A stretch of 48,084 bases of DNA from Acidobacteriota bacterium (GTDB taxonomy: Bacteria > Actinomycetota > Acidimicrobiia > Acidimicrobiales > Acidimicrobilacustridaceae). Positions 27,364 to 36,096 of this stretch are shown piece by piece. The position numbers and the translations under genes are program-made. Each line of letters starts with the position of its first letter. Positions within the stretch are counted from its first letter, which is position 1. The notes below the pieces were generated by a model that made no database searches, was not told where the DNA came from, and worked only from the letters and a program-made list of their open reading frames with translations. The stretch is taken from the NCBI GenBank assembly GCA_018969405.1, contig JAGWYK010000009.1, positions 1-48,084 on the forward strand. Direction: 5' to 3'.

Positions 27364-28002
27364 ATGGTCCGCGCTGATCACACCGCTCGTCGCCGGGGCC
27401 TCGAGCTCGCCCTCGCCCTGCTCGTCGTCGAGCTGCTCGACATCGGCGCCTCCTGGCAGATCCATGCGGGTGAGGTGTTCAGCCGGACCACCGGAGACCT
27501 CCTGTTCCTCATCGACGCGGCCACCACTGGGGTCTTCCTCGTCATGGCCGTGGCCCTCGTGCTGACCACGATGAGCGGCCGGGACTCGCGCATCAACCAC
27601 TTCGCGTTCATCTATCTCTGCATGGCCACCGTCCAGGTCTCCTTCAACGTCGCCATGCTCATCTCCTCGGGACGGACCCGGAACGACTCCCTGCTCTGGG
27701 GGCTCTGGGATCTCGGGGCCGCCTATCTGATGACGGTCGCCGTCTTCACCGGCTGGTACTGGTGGTGTGATCGGGTCATCGACGGTGGCGCCTTCGTCTT
27801 CCCCACCCGAGCGGGGGAGACCGATCACCGGCCGAACGTGGTCGACTATCTGTTCATCGCCTTCAACACGAACTCCACCTTCGGTCCCACCTCCGAGTCG
27901 GTGGTGTCCCGCCGGGTCAAGGCGCTGATGATGTACCAGACCATCCTGTCGCTGGCCATCCTGCTGGTGTTCGTGGCCCGTATCGTCGGGCTCGCCGCCT
28001 GA
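27364..28002 (+). CDS. Membrane protein, possibly DUF1345-like
   Basis: 212 residues with five hydrophobic segments (about 13-30, 46-68, 83-102, 118-137 and 188-210). The last part, DYLFIAFNTNSTFGPTSESV followed by SRRVKALMMYQ, resembles the DUF1345 pattern in which a short re-entrant-like loop precedes an SRR motif and a final helix; these proteins are sometimes likened to ion-channel pore regions, but no selectivity filter is seen. Monocistronic with a leaderless-type promoter. Function unknown. Confidence 0.65.
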   Translation: MVRADHTARRRGLELALALLVVELLDIGASWQIHAGEVFSRTTGDLLFLIDAATTGVFLVMAVALVLTTMSGRDSRINHFAFIYLCMATVQVSFNVAMLISSGRTRNDSLLWGLWDLGAAYLMTVAVFTGWYWWCDRVIDGGAFVFPTRAGETDHRPNVVDYLFIAFNTNSTFGPTSESVVSRRVKALMMYQTILSLAILLVFVARIVGLAA

Positions 28003-28022
28003 CAACGGCTGTCGGTCTCCAC

Positions 28023-28028
28023 TAGAAA
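28023..28028 (+). promoter_or_regulatory. -10-like TAGAAA
   Basis: TAGAAA, 7 nt before the ATG at 28036; a weaker version of the leaderless pattern. Confidence 0.3.
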
Positions 28029-28035
28029 CTCAGCC

Positions 28036-28476
28036 ATGAGTCGAGTCAGCACCTATCTCAACTTCCTCGGCACCACCGAGGAGGCGTTCACCTTCTACCG
28101 CGAGGTGTTCGGCACCGAGTTCATCGAACCCATCACCCGCATCGGCGACATGCCGATGCCCGAGGGCGCCCCCGAGCTCTCCGAGGCCGACCGCAACGCC
28201 ATCATGAACATCCAGTTGCCGATCCTCGCCGGTCATGTCCTCATGGGCACCGACATGCTCGAGTCGATGGGCCACGAGCTCCACATCGGCAACAACACCA
28301 CCATCAACCTCGAGCCCGACACCCGGGCCGAGACCGAGCGGCTCTACGCACTGCTCAGCAGGGACAGCGAGCAGTTCGCTCCGCTCACCGACATGCCCTG
28401 GGGCGCCTACTGGGGGACCTGCCTCGACCGGTTCGGCATCCGCTGGATGTTCAACTGCTACGAACCGGCGTCCTGA
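28036..28476 (+). CDS. VOC/PhnB-like protein
   Basis: 146 residues with the PhnB/3-demethylubiquinone-like glyoxalase fold: YLNFLGTTEEAFTFYREVFG at the start, GHVLMGTDM with HELHIGNNTTINLEPD, and a C-terminal WGAYWGTCLDRFGIRWMFN. PhnB-like proteins usually lack assigned substrates. It ends 6 bp from the stop of the convergent monooxygenase. Confidence 0.85.
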   Translation: MSRVSTYLNFLGTTEEAFTFYREVFGTEFIEPITRIGDMPMPEGAPELSEADRNAIMNIQLPILAGHVLMGTDMLESMGHELHIGNNTTINLEPDTRAETERLYALLSRDSEQFAPLTDMPWGAYWGTCLDRFGIRWMFNCYEPAS

Positions 28477-28482
28477 GTTCGA

Positions 28483-30279
28483 TCAGGGGCGGAACTCGAG
28501 GCCGGCGAACTCGCCGCTGGAGCGCCAGGCGTCGATGTACTCGAAGTACGCCACCGCCCCGAGGGGATAGCCGCTGGAGTTGCGACGATCGCGACGGGTG
28601 GCCTCGCGGCCCTCGCCGTTGTAGTAGCCCGGCGTGCATTCGGTGTCACCGAAGATCGTGCCGGGATGGGTGTCGATGAGTTCGACCCAGGCCGCCTCGG
28701 CCTCAGGGGTGACCTCGATCTCCTGCGCACCCAGAGTCCGGCCGTGGGCGATGGTGGTGGCGATGGTGGCCGCCGCCTCCACGAGGTTGTGGGTGATGTT
28801 CGAGATGAGGTTCGCCCCTTGGGTCGGTCCCAGGATGAACAGGTTGGGGAACCCGCGCACGTGGATGCCATGGAGTGACTGCATCCCGTCCGCCCAGCGC
28901 TCGGTGAGCGTCTGACCGTCACGTCCGATGGTCTCGAACCCGGCCCGGCGCGAATGGTCGGTGCCCACTTCGAACCCCGAGGCGAAGATCAGACAGTCGA
29001 GATCGATGTGCTCGCCTGCGACCCACACCCCAGTGGCATCGATGCGCTCGACACCACGGCCATCGGTGTCCACCAGATGCACGTTCGGCAGGTTGAACGC
29101 CTGCAGATAGTCGTCGTGGAAGCACGGCCGCTTGCACAGCTGCCGGTACCAGGGCTTGAGGGCCTCGGCGGTGACGGGGTCGGCCACGATGGACTCGACC
29201 CGGGCTCGGATCTCCTCCATCTTCTCGTCGTCGCTGGCCTCATAGGCATACCGGAAGGCCTCAGGACCGACATCCTCGATCTCCCCCGACTGGATGCCGG
29301 CCACGATGCGATCGCGGATCCGTTGGGAGATGTCGGTCCAACCGTCCTGCACGAGATCGGTGTCGACGAACCCTCCGGTCTGCAGCACGGTGAAGTTCAT
29401 GCGCCACTCGTCCTGCCAGCCGGGTCGCAGGGTGGCGAACCATTCGGGATCGATGGGCCGGTTGTTGCGCACATCGATCGACGAGGGTGTGCGCTGCAGC
29501 ACGAACAGTTCACCGGCCGAGCGGGCCAGATGGGGGATGCACTGCACGGCGGTGGCACCGGTGCCGATGATGCCCACCCGACGGTCGGCCAGACCGACGA
29601 GTCGCCCGTCGGTGGGTGAGCCACCCGTGTGGTCGTAGTCCCACCGGCTGGTGTGGAACGCATGACCCTCGAAGGTCTCGATGCCGGGGACTCCCGGCAG
29701 TTTCGGCCGATGCAGCGGACCGGTGCCCATGGTGACGAACCGGGCCCGCAGCGCGTCGCCCCGATCGGTGTGGATGATCCATCGTGACGCGGACTCGTCC
29801 CATTCGAGCGAGGTGACCGAGGTGGAGAACAGCGCATGCTCGTACAGGCCGAAGGTGGTGGCGATCCGCTGGGCATGCTCGAAGATCTCCGGAGCCATCG
29901 TGTACTTCTGCGAGGGCATGTGCCCGGTCTCCTCGAGCAGCGGCAGGTAGATCATCGCCGCGGTGTCGCACATGGCCCCCGGGTAGCGGTTCCAGTACCA
30001 GACCCCACCCACATCGCCGGCCCCATCGATGAGCCGGACATCGTCGACCCCGGCCTGCTTCAGACGAGCCCCGGTGACGAGTCCGGCGAAGCCGGCCCCG
30101 ATGATGGCGACCTCGATCTCATCGGTGCAGGGATCGCGGGGCACCGGTGCGGTCCAGATGTCATCGACGAAATGGGCGTACCGACCTGTGGGTTCGACGT
30201 ACTGATCGTTGCCGTCGGAACGCAGTCGTTTGTCCCGCTCGATGCGGTATCGCTCGCGCAGTTCCTCAGCGGTGGCCAT
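28483..30279 (-). CDS. Baeyer-Villiger-type flavin monooxygenase (second in operon)
   Basis: 598 residues. FAD-binding GAGFAGLVTGARL, the ATG-type NADP motif GIIGTGATAVQ and the fingerprint FEGHAFHTSRWDYD (FxGxxxHxxxWD) identify a class B flavoprotein that inserts oxygen next to ketones using NADPH. The N-terminal 30 residues (EELRERYRIERDKRLRSDG) form the helical lead-in of the large BVMO subgroup (4-hydroxyacetophenone or steroid monooxygenase-like). It follows a DoxX-like gene by 12 bp and shares the operon with a paralogue at 30714. Confidence 0.9.
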   Translation of the reverse strand: MATAEELRERYRIERDKRLRSDGNDQYVEPTGRYAHFVDDIWTAPVPRDPCTDEIEVAIIGAGFAGLVTGARLKQAGVDDVRLIDGAGDVGGVWYWNRYPGAMCDTAAMIYLPLLEETGHMPSQKYTMAPEIFEHAQRIATTFGLYEHALFSTSVTSLEWDESASRWIIHTDRGDALRARFVTMGTGPLHRPKLPGVPGIETFEGHAFHTSRWDYDHTGGSPTDGRLVGLADRRVGIIGTGATAVQCIPHLARSAGELFVLQRTPSSIDVRNNRPIDPEWFATLRPGWQDEWRMNFTVLQTGGFVDTDLVQDGWTDISQRIRDRIVAGIQSGEIEDVGPEAFRYAYEASDDEKMEEIRARVESIVADPVTAEALKPWYRQLCKRPCFHDDYLQAFNLPNVHLVDTDGRGVERIDATGVWVAGEHIDLDCLIFASGFEVGTDHSRRAGFETIGRDGQTLTERWADGMQSLHGIHVRGFPNLFILGPTQGANLISNITHNLVEAAATIATTIAHGRTLGAQEIEVTPEAEAAWVELIDTHPGTIFGDTECTPGYYNGEGREATRRDRRNSSGYPLGAVAYFEYIDAWRSSGEFAGLEFRP

Positions 30280-30291
30280 GGCTCGGACCTC

Positions 30292-30717
30292 TCAGGGACG
30301 ACCGGGCCAGACCGACGGCGGACGGTTGCGCACCGCCACCCGCCAGGCCAGCCAGATGAACAGGAACTGGAACGGGAGACGGACCCAGGAGATGACCTGC
30401 TCGCCCACGCTGTGGTCACGGTAGTCCCAGGTCATGTAGAGATTGGCCGGGTACACGGCGATGAACAGCACTATGGCGGCGATGGCGCCGGCATGACGGG
30501 TGGCCCGCACCAGCAGCATCGGACCGATGATGAGCTCCGCGATCCCACTGACATAGGTCCAGAACCGCTCACCGGGCGGGAGCCACGGCGGCACGATGGC
30601 GTCGAAGAAGTTCGGGCTGACGAAGTGGGCGACGCCGGCGACGGTGATGAAGAGACCGAGCAGGACGGCGATGGGGTCACGCACCGGGCGCGTCGCCATC
30701 ACCGACCCCGGGATCAC
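30292..30717 (-). CDS. DoxX-like four-helix membrane protein
   Basis: 141 residues (GTG 30717) or 135 (ATG 30699). Four membrane helices (about 15-33, 53-71, 79-97 and 113-130) match the DoxX/DoxD fold, with GLFITVAGVAHFVSP and FWTYVSGIAELIIG. Partners are often thiosulfate or oxygen-linked oxidoreductases, and here it lies between two monooxygenases. The GTG overlaps the upstream stop by 4 bp (GTGA), which favours the longer form; neither start has a good ribosome site. Confidence 0.8.
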   Translation of the reverse strand: MIPGSVMATRPVRDPIAVLLGLFITVAGVAHFVSPNFFDAIVPPWLPPGERFWTYVSGIAELIIGPMLLVRATRHAGAIAAIVLFIAVYPANLYMTWDYRDHSVGEQVISWVRLPFQFLFIWLAWRVAVRNRPPSVWPGRP

Positions 30718-32507
30718 TTGGTGCGCACCACGGCGACGCCGGAGAGGTTGCCCTCCTCGCGCCAGCGCTCGAGATGCTTGGCGTAGTCGCCCACGCTGCC
30801 CATGTAGGACAGGCCCCGGGCCGCCTTCATGTCACCCGCCTCGCCCTCCCGGTTCATATAGCCGGGGGTGCAGGTGGTGTTGTAGTTGGCCATGCCCATC
30901 ACGTGGGAGAGCAGTTCCATGAACCACTCCTCCTCAGCCTCACGGGTGGCTTCGATCTCGGCGATGCCCTCGTCGAGACACATCTTGATGATGTGCACGA
31001 CGTGCTTGGATGTCTCGGTGAGGTAGTGCACGAAGTTGGTGCCGAAGCCACCCTGCAGGGTGCTGATCATCAACATGTTCGGGAATCCGTCGGTGAGCAC
31101 ACCATGCAGCGTGTACGGGCCCTCCCCCCACGCGTCGGAGAGCGAGACACCGTTGCGACCCTTGGGGTCGAACCCGAGGCGGTGGTGGTAGTCGGAGGTG
31201 ACCTCGAAGCCGGAGGCGTAGATCAGCAGGTCGACCTCGTACTCGACACCGTTGACGACCACGGCGTGCTCCGTGATGCGATCGACGCCGCGGCCCTCGG
31301 TGTCGACGAGGTGCACGTTGGGACGGTTGAACGCCGGCAGGTAGTCGTCGTGGAAGCAGAGCCGCTTGCAGAACTGTCCGTACCAGGGCTTCATGCGTTC
31401 GGCGGTCTCGGGATCCTCGATGATGTCGGCGATGCGCTGACGGATCTTCTCCATGTTCCGGAAGTCGAGTTCCTCGAGGGCGAGCTGCTCCTCAGGGGTG
31501 GCGCCGATCTGCTTGGTGTCGACCCAGTACATCTCGGTCCAGGAATCGCCGACCAGATTGACCTCAGGCTGCTTGCCGCTGACCGAGTCGGTGAAGTTCC
31601 GGATGCGTTCGATCTGCCAGCCCGGCTCGAGCGACTTGAACCACTCGACATCGGTGTCGCCCTGGTTGCGCACACCGACCGCCGCCGGCGTCCGCTGGAA
31701 CACGTAGAGCTCCTTGCAGTCCTGCGCAAGCTTCGGCACGACCTGCACCGCAGTGGCCCCGGTGCCGATGACGCCCACGCGCTTGTCGGCCAACTTGGTC
31801 ATGCCGCCGTAGGCATCGCCACCGGTGTAGTCGTAGTCCCAGCGACTGGTGTGGAATCCGACGCCCTTGAAGTCGGTGATGCCGGGGATGGCGGGGAGCT
31901 TGGCCTTGTGGAGCACGCCACCGACGATGACGGTGAACTTCGAGGTGATGGTGTCGCCCCGGCTGGTGGTGGTGACCCAGCGCTGCGCGTCGTCCTGCCA
32001 CTCCATGCCGAGCACCTCGGTCTGGAACAGGGCGTTCTCGTAGATGCCGAAATGGCGGCCGAACAGCTGGCAGTAGGCGAAGATCTCAGGTGCCTGGGCG
32101 TACTTCTGGGTGGGCATGTAGCCGGTCTCCTCCAACATGGGGAGATAGCAGTACGACTCCACATCGCACATCGCGCCGGGATACCGGTTCCAGTACCAGG
32201 TGCCTCCGAAATCGCCGGCCTTGTCGATGATGCGGAAGCTGGTGATCCCCTGCTGGCGCAGCTGGGCGGCGGCGAGCATGCCGCCGAACCCGGCGCCGAC
32301 GATGACCACATCGACCTCCTCGGTGACCGGATCGCGGGTGAAGTCCGGATCGGCGTAGGGATCGCGATCGAAGTCCTTGAACTCACCGCTGAAGTCCTGC
32401 CACTGCGAGGCTCCGTCGGCCCGGAGGCGCTTGGCCCGCTCCTCTGCGTACTTGGCCTTCGCGGCCTCGAGGGCGGCGAGGGTCTCGGCGGATTCTTCGT
32501 TGCTCAT
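30714..32507 (-). CDS. Baeyer-Villiger-type flavin monooxygenase (first in operon)
   Basis: 597 residues from ATG 32507, which follows GAGG by 6 nt; an in-frame start at 32543 is less likely. GAGFGGMLAAAQL binds FAD, GVIGTGATAVQVV binds NADPH, and FKGVGFHTSRWDYD is the class B fingerprint. It shares order of motifs and long N-terminal helix with the paralogue at 28483, so the pair arose by duplication and diverged. The substrate is probably a cyclic or aryl ketone, or a steroid. Confidence 0.9.
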   Translation of the reverse strand: MSNEESAETLAALEAAKAKYAEERAKRLRADGASQWQDFSGEFKDFDRDPYADPDFTRDPVTEEVDVVIVGAGFGGMLAAAQLRQQGITSFRIIDKAGDFGGTWYWNRYPGAMCDVESYCYLPMLEETGYMPTQKYAQAPEIFAYCQLFGRHFGIYENALFQTEVLGMEWQDDAQRWVTTTSRGDTITSKFTVIVGGVLHKAKLPAIPGITDFKGVGFHTSRWDYDYTGGDAYGGMTKLADKRVGVIGTGATAVQVVPKLAQDCKELYVFQRTPAAVGVRNQGDTDVEWFKSLEPGWQIERIRNFTDSVSGKQPEVNLVGDSWTEMYWVDTKQIGATPEEQLALEELDFRNMEKIRQRIADIIEDPETAERMKPWYGQFCKRLCFHDDYLPAFNRPNVHLVDTEGRGVDRITEHAVVVNGVEYEVDLLIYASGFEVTSDYHHRLGFDPKGRNGVSLSDAWGEGPYTLHGVLTDGFPNMLMISTLQGGFGTNFVHYLTETSKHVVHIIKMCLDEGIAEIEATREAEEEWFMELLSHVMGMANYNTTCTPGYMNREGEAGDMKAARGLSYMGSVGDYAKHLERWREEGNLSGVAVVRTK

Positions 32508-32617
32508 CACGAACCTCGGGAGGGAGTGGGGGAACGGACTCATCCTCGCATGGTCGGCCCACCGATCACCACCTGAGGCTCCGGGTCGGGTGGGGCGAGG
32601 TTGGACCGGTTCGTGGG

Positions 32618-33235
32618 TCAGTCGAGGCAGGCGCGGAGGAACCCGGCGAGCCGGTCCACGTCGAGATCGATGATGACCTCTCCCTCGGCGGGACGGGTGA
32701 TGTCGAGCGACGGACAGAACATCTCGGCATCCCCGCAGAAGAAGTGCGGAGAGCCCTTGACACCGCGTGCCTGACCCTCATGCCAGGAGGCGATGACCGC
32801 CTCCCGATCCTCCGGACCGGGCGGATCGATGCCGTGCTCGGCGGCCAGTGCGGCGATCGCCTCGGGATCGGAGATGTCGATGCCCCGCTCGAACAGCGCC
32901 TCGCGCAGGGCGAAGGCCATCGCCTCACCGACCTGCGGATCCACGACATAGGCCCGCTCGGTGAGGGCGAGCGGCTCGATGGTCGAGGTCGGGAAGGTCT
33001 CGACCCGGAATCCGACGAAGCGGGTGTCGTCGATCTGATGGCGGAGATGGGCGATATGAGCGGTGGTGCGGTCCGGGTCCATCGGAGCCGAGTTCACGAG
33101 CTCCAGCGGCCAGGGCCGGATGCGCAGGACGACATCGGGGCGCCCGGCGGCGTCGAGCTGCTCGCGGGCGCAGCGCAGACCGATATGGGCGAACGGACAC
33201 CAGATGTCGGCGAACACGTCGATCGATGTGGTCAT
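32618..33235 (-). CDS. DsbA-family protein, isomerase/FrnE-like
   Basis: 205 residues. A thioredoxin fold with an inserted helical domain opens with DIWCPFAHIGLR; the active site is CPFA, so only one Cys is present and classic disulfide exchange is unlikely. KGSPHFF supplies the cis-proline. This matches the 2-hydroxychromene-2-carboxylate isomerase/FrnE branch, some of which use glutathione or mycothiol. TAGGTT ends 6 nt before the ATG. Confidence 0.8.
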   Translation of the reverse strand: MTTSIDVFADIWCPFAHIGLRCAREQLDAAGRPDVVLRIRPWPLELVNSAPMDPDRTTAHIAHLRHQIDDTRFVGFRVETFPTSTIEPLALTERAYVVDPQVGEAMAFALREALFERGIDISDPEAIAALAAEHGIDPPGPEDREAVIASWHEGQARGVKGSPHFFCGDAEMFCPSLDITRPAEGEVIIDLDVDRLAGFLRACLD

Positions 33236-33241
33236 GGCTGG

Positions 33242-33247
33242 AACCTA
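33242..33247 (-). promoter_or_regulatory. -10 element TAGGTT
   Basis: TAGGTT on the minus strand, 6 nt before the ATG at 33235. Confidence 0.45.
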
Positions 33248-33277
33248 CCGTCCCACCGGCGATCGGAGGTCCCGACC

Positions 33278-33293
33278 CCTGATGCCCATCAGG
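33278..33293 (-). terminator. Hairpin downstream of the SRPBCC gene
   Basis: CCTGAT and ATCAGG arms with a GCCC loop, just past the stop at 33297. Confidence 0.35.
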
Positions 33294-33296
33294 ACC

Positions 33297-33743
33297 TCAG
33301 GCGCAGTCGCGTTCCTCGGTCACCACACCGAGCACCCGACCGAGCTTTCGGTAGCTCGAACGGAACGCGGCGATGACCTCAGGATTCCCGATGATCTCGG
33401 CCGGCAGTCCCTCCTGCACGACGGTGATGAGCGTGCCGTCGCCCTCCGCCATGAAGGTCTGCGTGGAGCGGAACCCGATCGACGGTTCCTCCCCCACCAG
33501 CGTGTGCGGTGGCTCCACCACGGTCAGCACTCCGATGTTCGGATACTCGACGCCGGTGTCGTCGAACACCATGGTGCACTCGAAGCGCCCACCCGCCCAG
33601 GGCTCGATCACGACCGACTCGAGCGGGATCGAGAGTCCCTCGGGCGAGAAGAACTGATGGAAGATCTCCGGCGTGGTGTAGGCGCGCCAGACCTCCTCCG
33701 GTGTGGTGGCGATCCAGTGGCGGATGATCAGGTTCGAGGACAT
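33297..33743 (-). CDS. SRPBCC/AHSA1-domain protein
   Basis: 148 residues. A START-like hydrophobic-cavity fold with RHWIATTPEEVWRAYTTPE, FFSPEGL, PWAGGRFECTMVF and a C-terminal helix matches the activator-of-Hsp90 (AHSA1) and polyketide-cyclase-like group. These bind small hydrophobic ligands; the substrate is unknown. TAGAAC ends 6 nt before the ATG. Confidence 0.82.
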   Translation of the reverse strand: MSSNLIIRHWIATTPEEVWRAYTTPEIFHQFFSPEGLSIPLESVVIEPWAGGRFECTMVFDDTGVEYPNIGVLTVVEPPHTLVGEEPSIGFRSTQTFMAEGDGTLITVVQEGLPAEIIGNPEVIAAFRSSYRKLGRVLGVVTEERDCA

Positions 33744-33801
33744 GCGGAGGTTCTACCGCAGGCGGACCCATGGTCGGGCCACTCCGGACAGCGGTCTCGA
33801 T

Positions 33802-34686
33802 TCAGCGGCTGGTCAGCCAGCCGATGATGTCGGCGGTGACCGTCTCGCGATTCTGTTCGTTGAGCAGTTCGTGACGGGACTCCTCGTAGATGGTGAGATC
33901 GACCCTGACCCCGGCGCGCCCGAGGGCCGAGGCCGCCACCCGGGCGAACTCACCCATCCCAGCGGCGGGATCCTGTCCGCCGGCGATGACGAGCACCGGA
34001 CACCTGATGTCGCCGATGCGGTCGACCGCCGGGGCGAGCACACCGAACAGGTCGATGAGGTAGCCGAAGGTGAGCGGATGGTTGTCACCGCAGAACGGGT
34101 CGGCGGCGTACCGATCGACCTCGACCTCGTCTCGGCTCAGCCAGTCGTACGGGGTGCGGGCCGGTTCGAAGGGCGCGTTGTTGGCGGCCAGCAGCGCGGC
34201 GGCGGACTCGTCGCGCAGTTCGGGCGTGTCGAAGCCGGCGAGGAGGGCGCCGAGATCGGCGACCCCGTCGAGATCGGCGGCGACGCCGCACAGGATGCCG
34301 CCGGCCAGCTGGTCGGAATGCTGCACGAGATAGGCGAAGGCGATGAGCGAGCCCAGGGAGTGACCGAACAGGTGGACCGGCAGCTGCTGACCGAACTCGG
34401 ATCGGGCCTCGGCGATGAGCGCATCGAGGTCGTCGATGACCGCCTGTCCTCCGCCCGGCCCCATGATCGCTCGGTCAGCCCCCGCTGCGGTCAGACCGTG
34501 ACCGCGATGATCGATGGCGACCACCGCGCTGCCGGCGGCGTTGAGCGCTCGGGCGAAGCGGTCGTAGCGGGCGGAGTGTTCCGATGCCCCGTGGGCGATC
34601 ACCACCAGCCGCTCCGGCGCTGCGACCGGCCACCAGTGACTGAACACCTCGACGCCGAACCCATCGACCGCACTGCGCTGTTCCAT
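33802..34686 (-). CDS. Alpha/beta hydrolase, monoacylglycerol-lipase-like
   Basis: 294 residues from ATG 34686, preceded by GGGGAGG at 6 nt; the much longer open frame to 35289 is antisense to the TetR gene. IAHGASEHSARYDRFA forms the oxyanion region, GHSLG carries the nucleophilic Ser and ESRHELLNE the His, with the acid likely in AGGQDPAAG. It resembles the lysophospholipase/monoacylglycerol-lipase group. Divergent from the TetR regulator, which may control it. Confidence 0.87.
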   Translation of the reverse strand: MEQRSAVDGFGVEVFSHWWPVAAPERLVVIAHGASEHSARYDRFARALNAAGSAVVAIDHRGHGLTAAGADRAIMGPGGGQAVIDDLDALIAEARSEFGQQLPVHLFGHSLGSLIAFAYLVQHSDQLAGGILCGVAADLDGVADLGALLAGFDTPELRDESAAALLAANNAPFEPARTPYDWLSRDEVEVDRYAADPFCGDNHPLTFGYLIDLFGVLAPAVDRIGDIRCPVLVIAGGQDPAAGMGEFARVAASALGRAGVRVDLTIYEESRHELLNEQNRETVTADIIGWLTSR

Positions 34687-34727
34687 GACCGACCTCCCCG
34701 GAGAGCCCGAGCGTAGATGCGCAGCGA

Positions 34728-34733
34728 TACGGT
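34728..34733 (+). promoter_or_regulatory. -10 element TACGGT for the TetR gene
   Basis: TACGGT, 7 nt before the ATG at 34741. Confidence 0.45.
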
Positions 34734-34740
34734 GCCCGTC

Positions 34741-35346
34741 ATGAACGCCGCCGGGAAGTCCACCCGCGACCGACTGCTCGACGCGGCGATCACCGTGATC
34801 GAGGAGGGGGGCGAATCGGCCATCCGGATCCGTGAGATCTGCGAGTCCTGCGGGGTGACCACCCCGATCCTCTACAAGGGCTTCGGCAGCCGGGACGGTC
34901 TCATCGTGGCCGCCCAGGCCGAGCGGTTCCGGCGGGGCATCGCCTCGCTCGCCACGCCCTTCGCGGCGATGGTCGCCGCCGCCACGACCCGGGCGGAGCT
35001 CCGGGAGTCGATCATCGCCACGATCCGCGCCACCCATCATCCCGACCGGGCGCCCTTCCGGCGGATGCAGATCTCGGTGCTGGGGGCGAGCATCTCGCGA
35101 CCGGCCCTGCAGGCGGCCATCGACATCGCGCTGCAGTCGTTGATCGAGGAGGCGTCGGCCGCCCTCGAAGCTGCCCGGGACCGAGGTCTGCTGCGCGCCG
35201 ACCTCCCGATCCGCGAGGTGATGTGGTGGTGGTTCGGTCAGGTGCAGGGACGACTGCTGATCGAGCAGTCCTCGGCCTCGATCGACCACACCGACTGGAA
35301 CGAGGTCTCACTGCGAGCCTCGCTGTCGGCCATCCTCGGCGACTGA
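34741..35346 (+). CDS. TetR-family transcriptional regulator
   Basis: 201 residues. The N-terminal helix-turn-helix reads RDRLLDAAITVIEEGG, then IREICESCGVTTPILYKGFGS. The C-terminal ligand domain is unassigned. ATG 34741 is chosen because TACGGT ends 7 nt before it; the in-frame ATG at 34717 lies inside the promoter. Divergent from the lipase and 60 bp from the TMEM175-like gene, so either may be its target. Confidence 0.85.
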   Translation: MNAAGKSTRDRLLDAAITVIEEGGESAIRIREICESCGVTTPILYKGFGSRDGLIVAAQAERFRRGIASLATPFAAMVAAATTRAELRESIIATIRATHHPDRAPFRRMQISVLGASISRPALQAAIDIALQSLIEEASAALEAARDRGLLRADLPIREVMWWWFGQVQGRLLIEQSSASIDHTDWNEVSLRASLSAILGD

Positions 35347-35364
35347 TCCGCCGGGCGGATCCCG

Positions 35365-35391
35365 GCGGGGGTTGACAATGGCAACCCCCGC
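35365..35391. promoter_or_regulatory. 27-bp palindrome overlapping the TMEM175-like promoter
   Basis: Arms GCGGGGGTTG and CAACCCCCGC (10 bp, perfect) with a 7-nt spacer. It covers the -35 (TTGACA, 35372) and spacer of the promoter for the next gene and lies 19 nt past the tetR stop. It could be an operator, or a tetR terminator hairpin; both are possible. Confidence 0.5.
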
Positions 35392-35399
35392 GGTACTCT
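35372..35399 (+). promoter_or_regulatory. Promoter for the TMEM175-like gene
   Basis: TTGACA (35372-35377), 16-bp spacer, TACTCT (35394-35399). The -10 ends 7 nt before the ATG at 35407, so the transcript is leaderless. Confidence 0.65.
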
Positions 35400-35406
35400 G
35401 CGGCCG

Positions 35407-36096
35407 ATGGGGGCAGACATCGACGCGGTTCGTGGCCGCATGGGGACCGAACGCGTCGATGCGCTCAGCGATGGCGTGTTCGCAGTGGCGCTCACCCTGC
35501 TGGTGTTCGACGTCGTGGCGGCCGCCAAGAACCTCGACCCGGGCGAGCGTCTGAGCAGTCATCTGCTCCATGAATGGCCGACGCTGGTCGCCTTCTTCGT
35601 GGGGTTCGCCACCATTCTCGTGTGCTGGATCAACCATCACTGCGTGTTCGGCTACATCACCCACAGCGACAGCGGCCTGCTCTGGGTCAACGGTCTGCAG
35701 CTGGCGCTGGTCTCCGCCGTCCCGTTCCCCACCGCCGTGCTCGCCCAGCACATCACCGGCTCGGCCGAGGACCGCCGCACCGCCCTGCTGCTCTACGGGA
35801 TCCTGTTCTGGCTGATCGCCACGTCCTTCTGGTGGCTGTGGCGCTACATCGACCGGCACCGCCTCACCGATCGATCTGTGGACCCGGTCGAGTACCGCGG
35901 GATGGGCCGCAACTACGGGCTGTCCTCGCTGTGGACGATCGCCTGTCTGATCATCGCCGTCATCAGCGTGTACCCGGCGCTGCTCATGTGGGCGGTGATG
36001 TTCCTGGTGTTCGCCTTCCCCGCCCGATTCGCGCAGGTCACCGGGCGGCGCATCGAGCACCACCCCGACGACATCGAAGGAGCAACGAGACCATGA
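35407..36096 (+). CDS. TMEM175-family (DUF1211) membrane protein
   Basis: 229 residues with about six membrane segments. The first helix carries RVDALSDGVFAVALTLLVFD, matching the RxxxFSDGVFAIxxTLL signature of TMEM175 potassium-channel-like proteins, in which this helix lines the pore; the usual F of FSDG is Leu here. One six-helix repeat is present. It overlaps the following flavoprotein gene by 4 bp. Confidence 0.87.
   Translation: MGADIDAVRGRMGTERVDALSDGVFAVALTLLVFDVVAAAKNLDPGERLSSHLLHEWPTLVAFFVGFATILVCWINHHCVFGYITHSDSGLLWVNGLQLALVSAVPFPTAVLAQHITGSAEDRRTALLLYGILFWLIATSFWWLWRYIDRHRLTDRSVDPVEYRGMGRNYGLSSLWTIACLIIAVISVYPALLMWAVMFLVFAFPARFAQVTGRRIEHHPDDIEGATRP

Noticed and set aside
30774-32576. 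600-residue open frame on the plus strand
   Set aside because: Mirror of the first monooxygenase gene; no recognisable fold.
33802-35289. 495-residue version of the lipase
   Set aside because: The extension is antisense to tetR; ATG 34686 has a strong ribosome site and matches the family.
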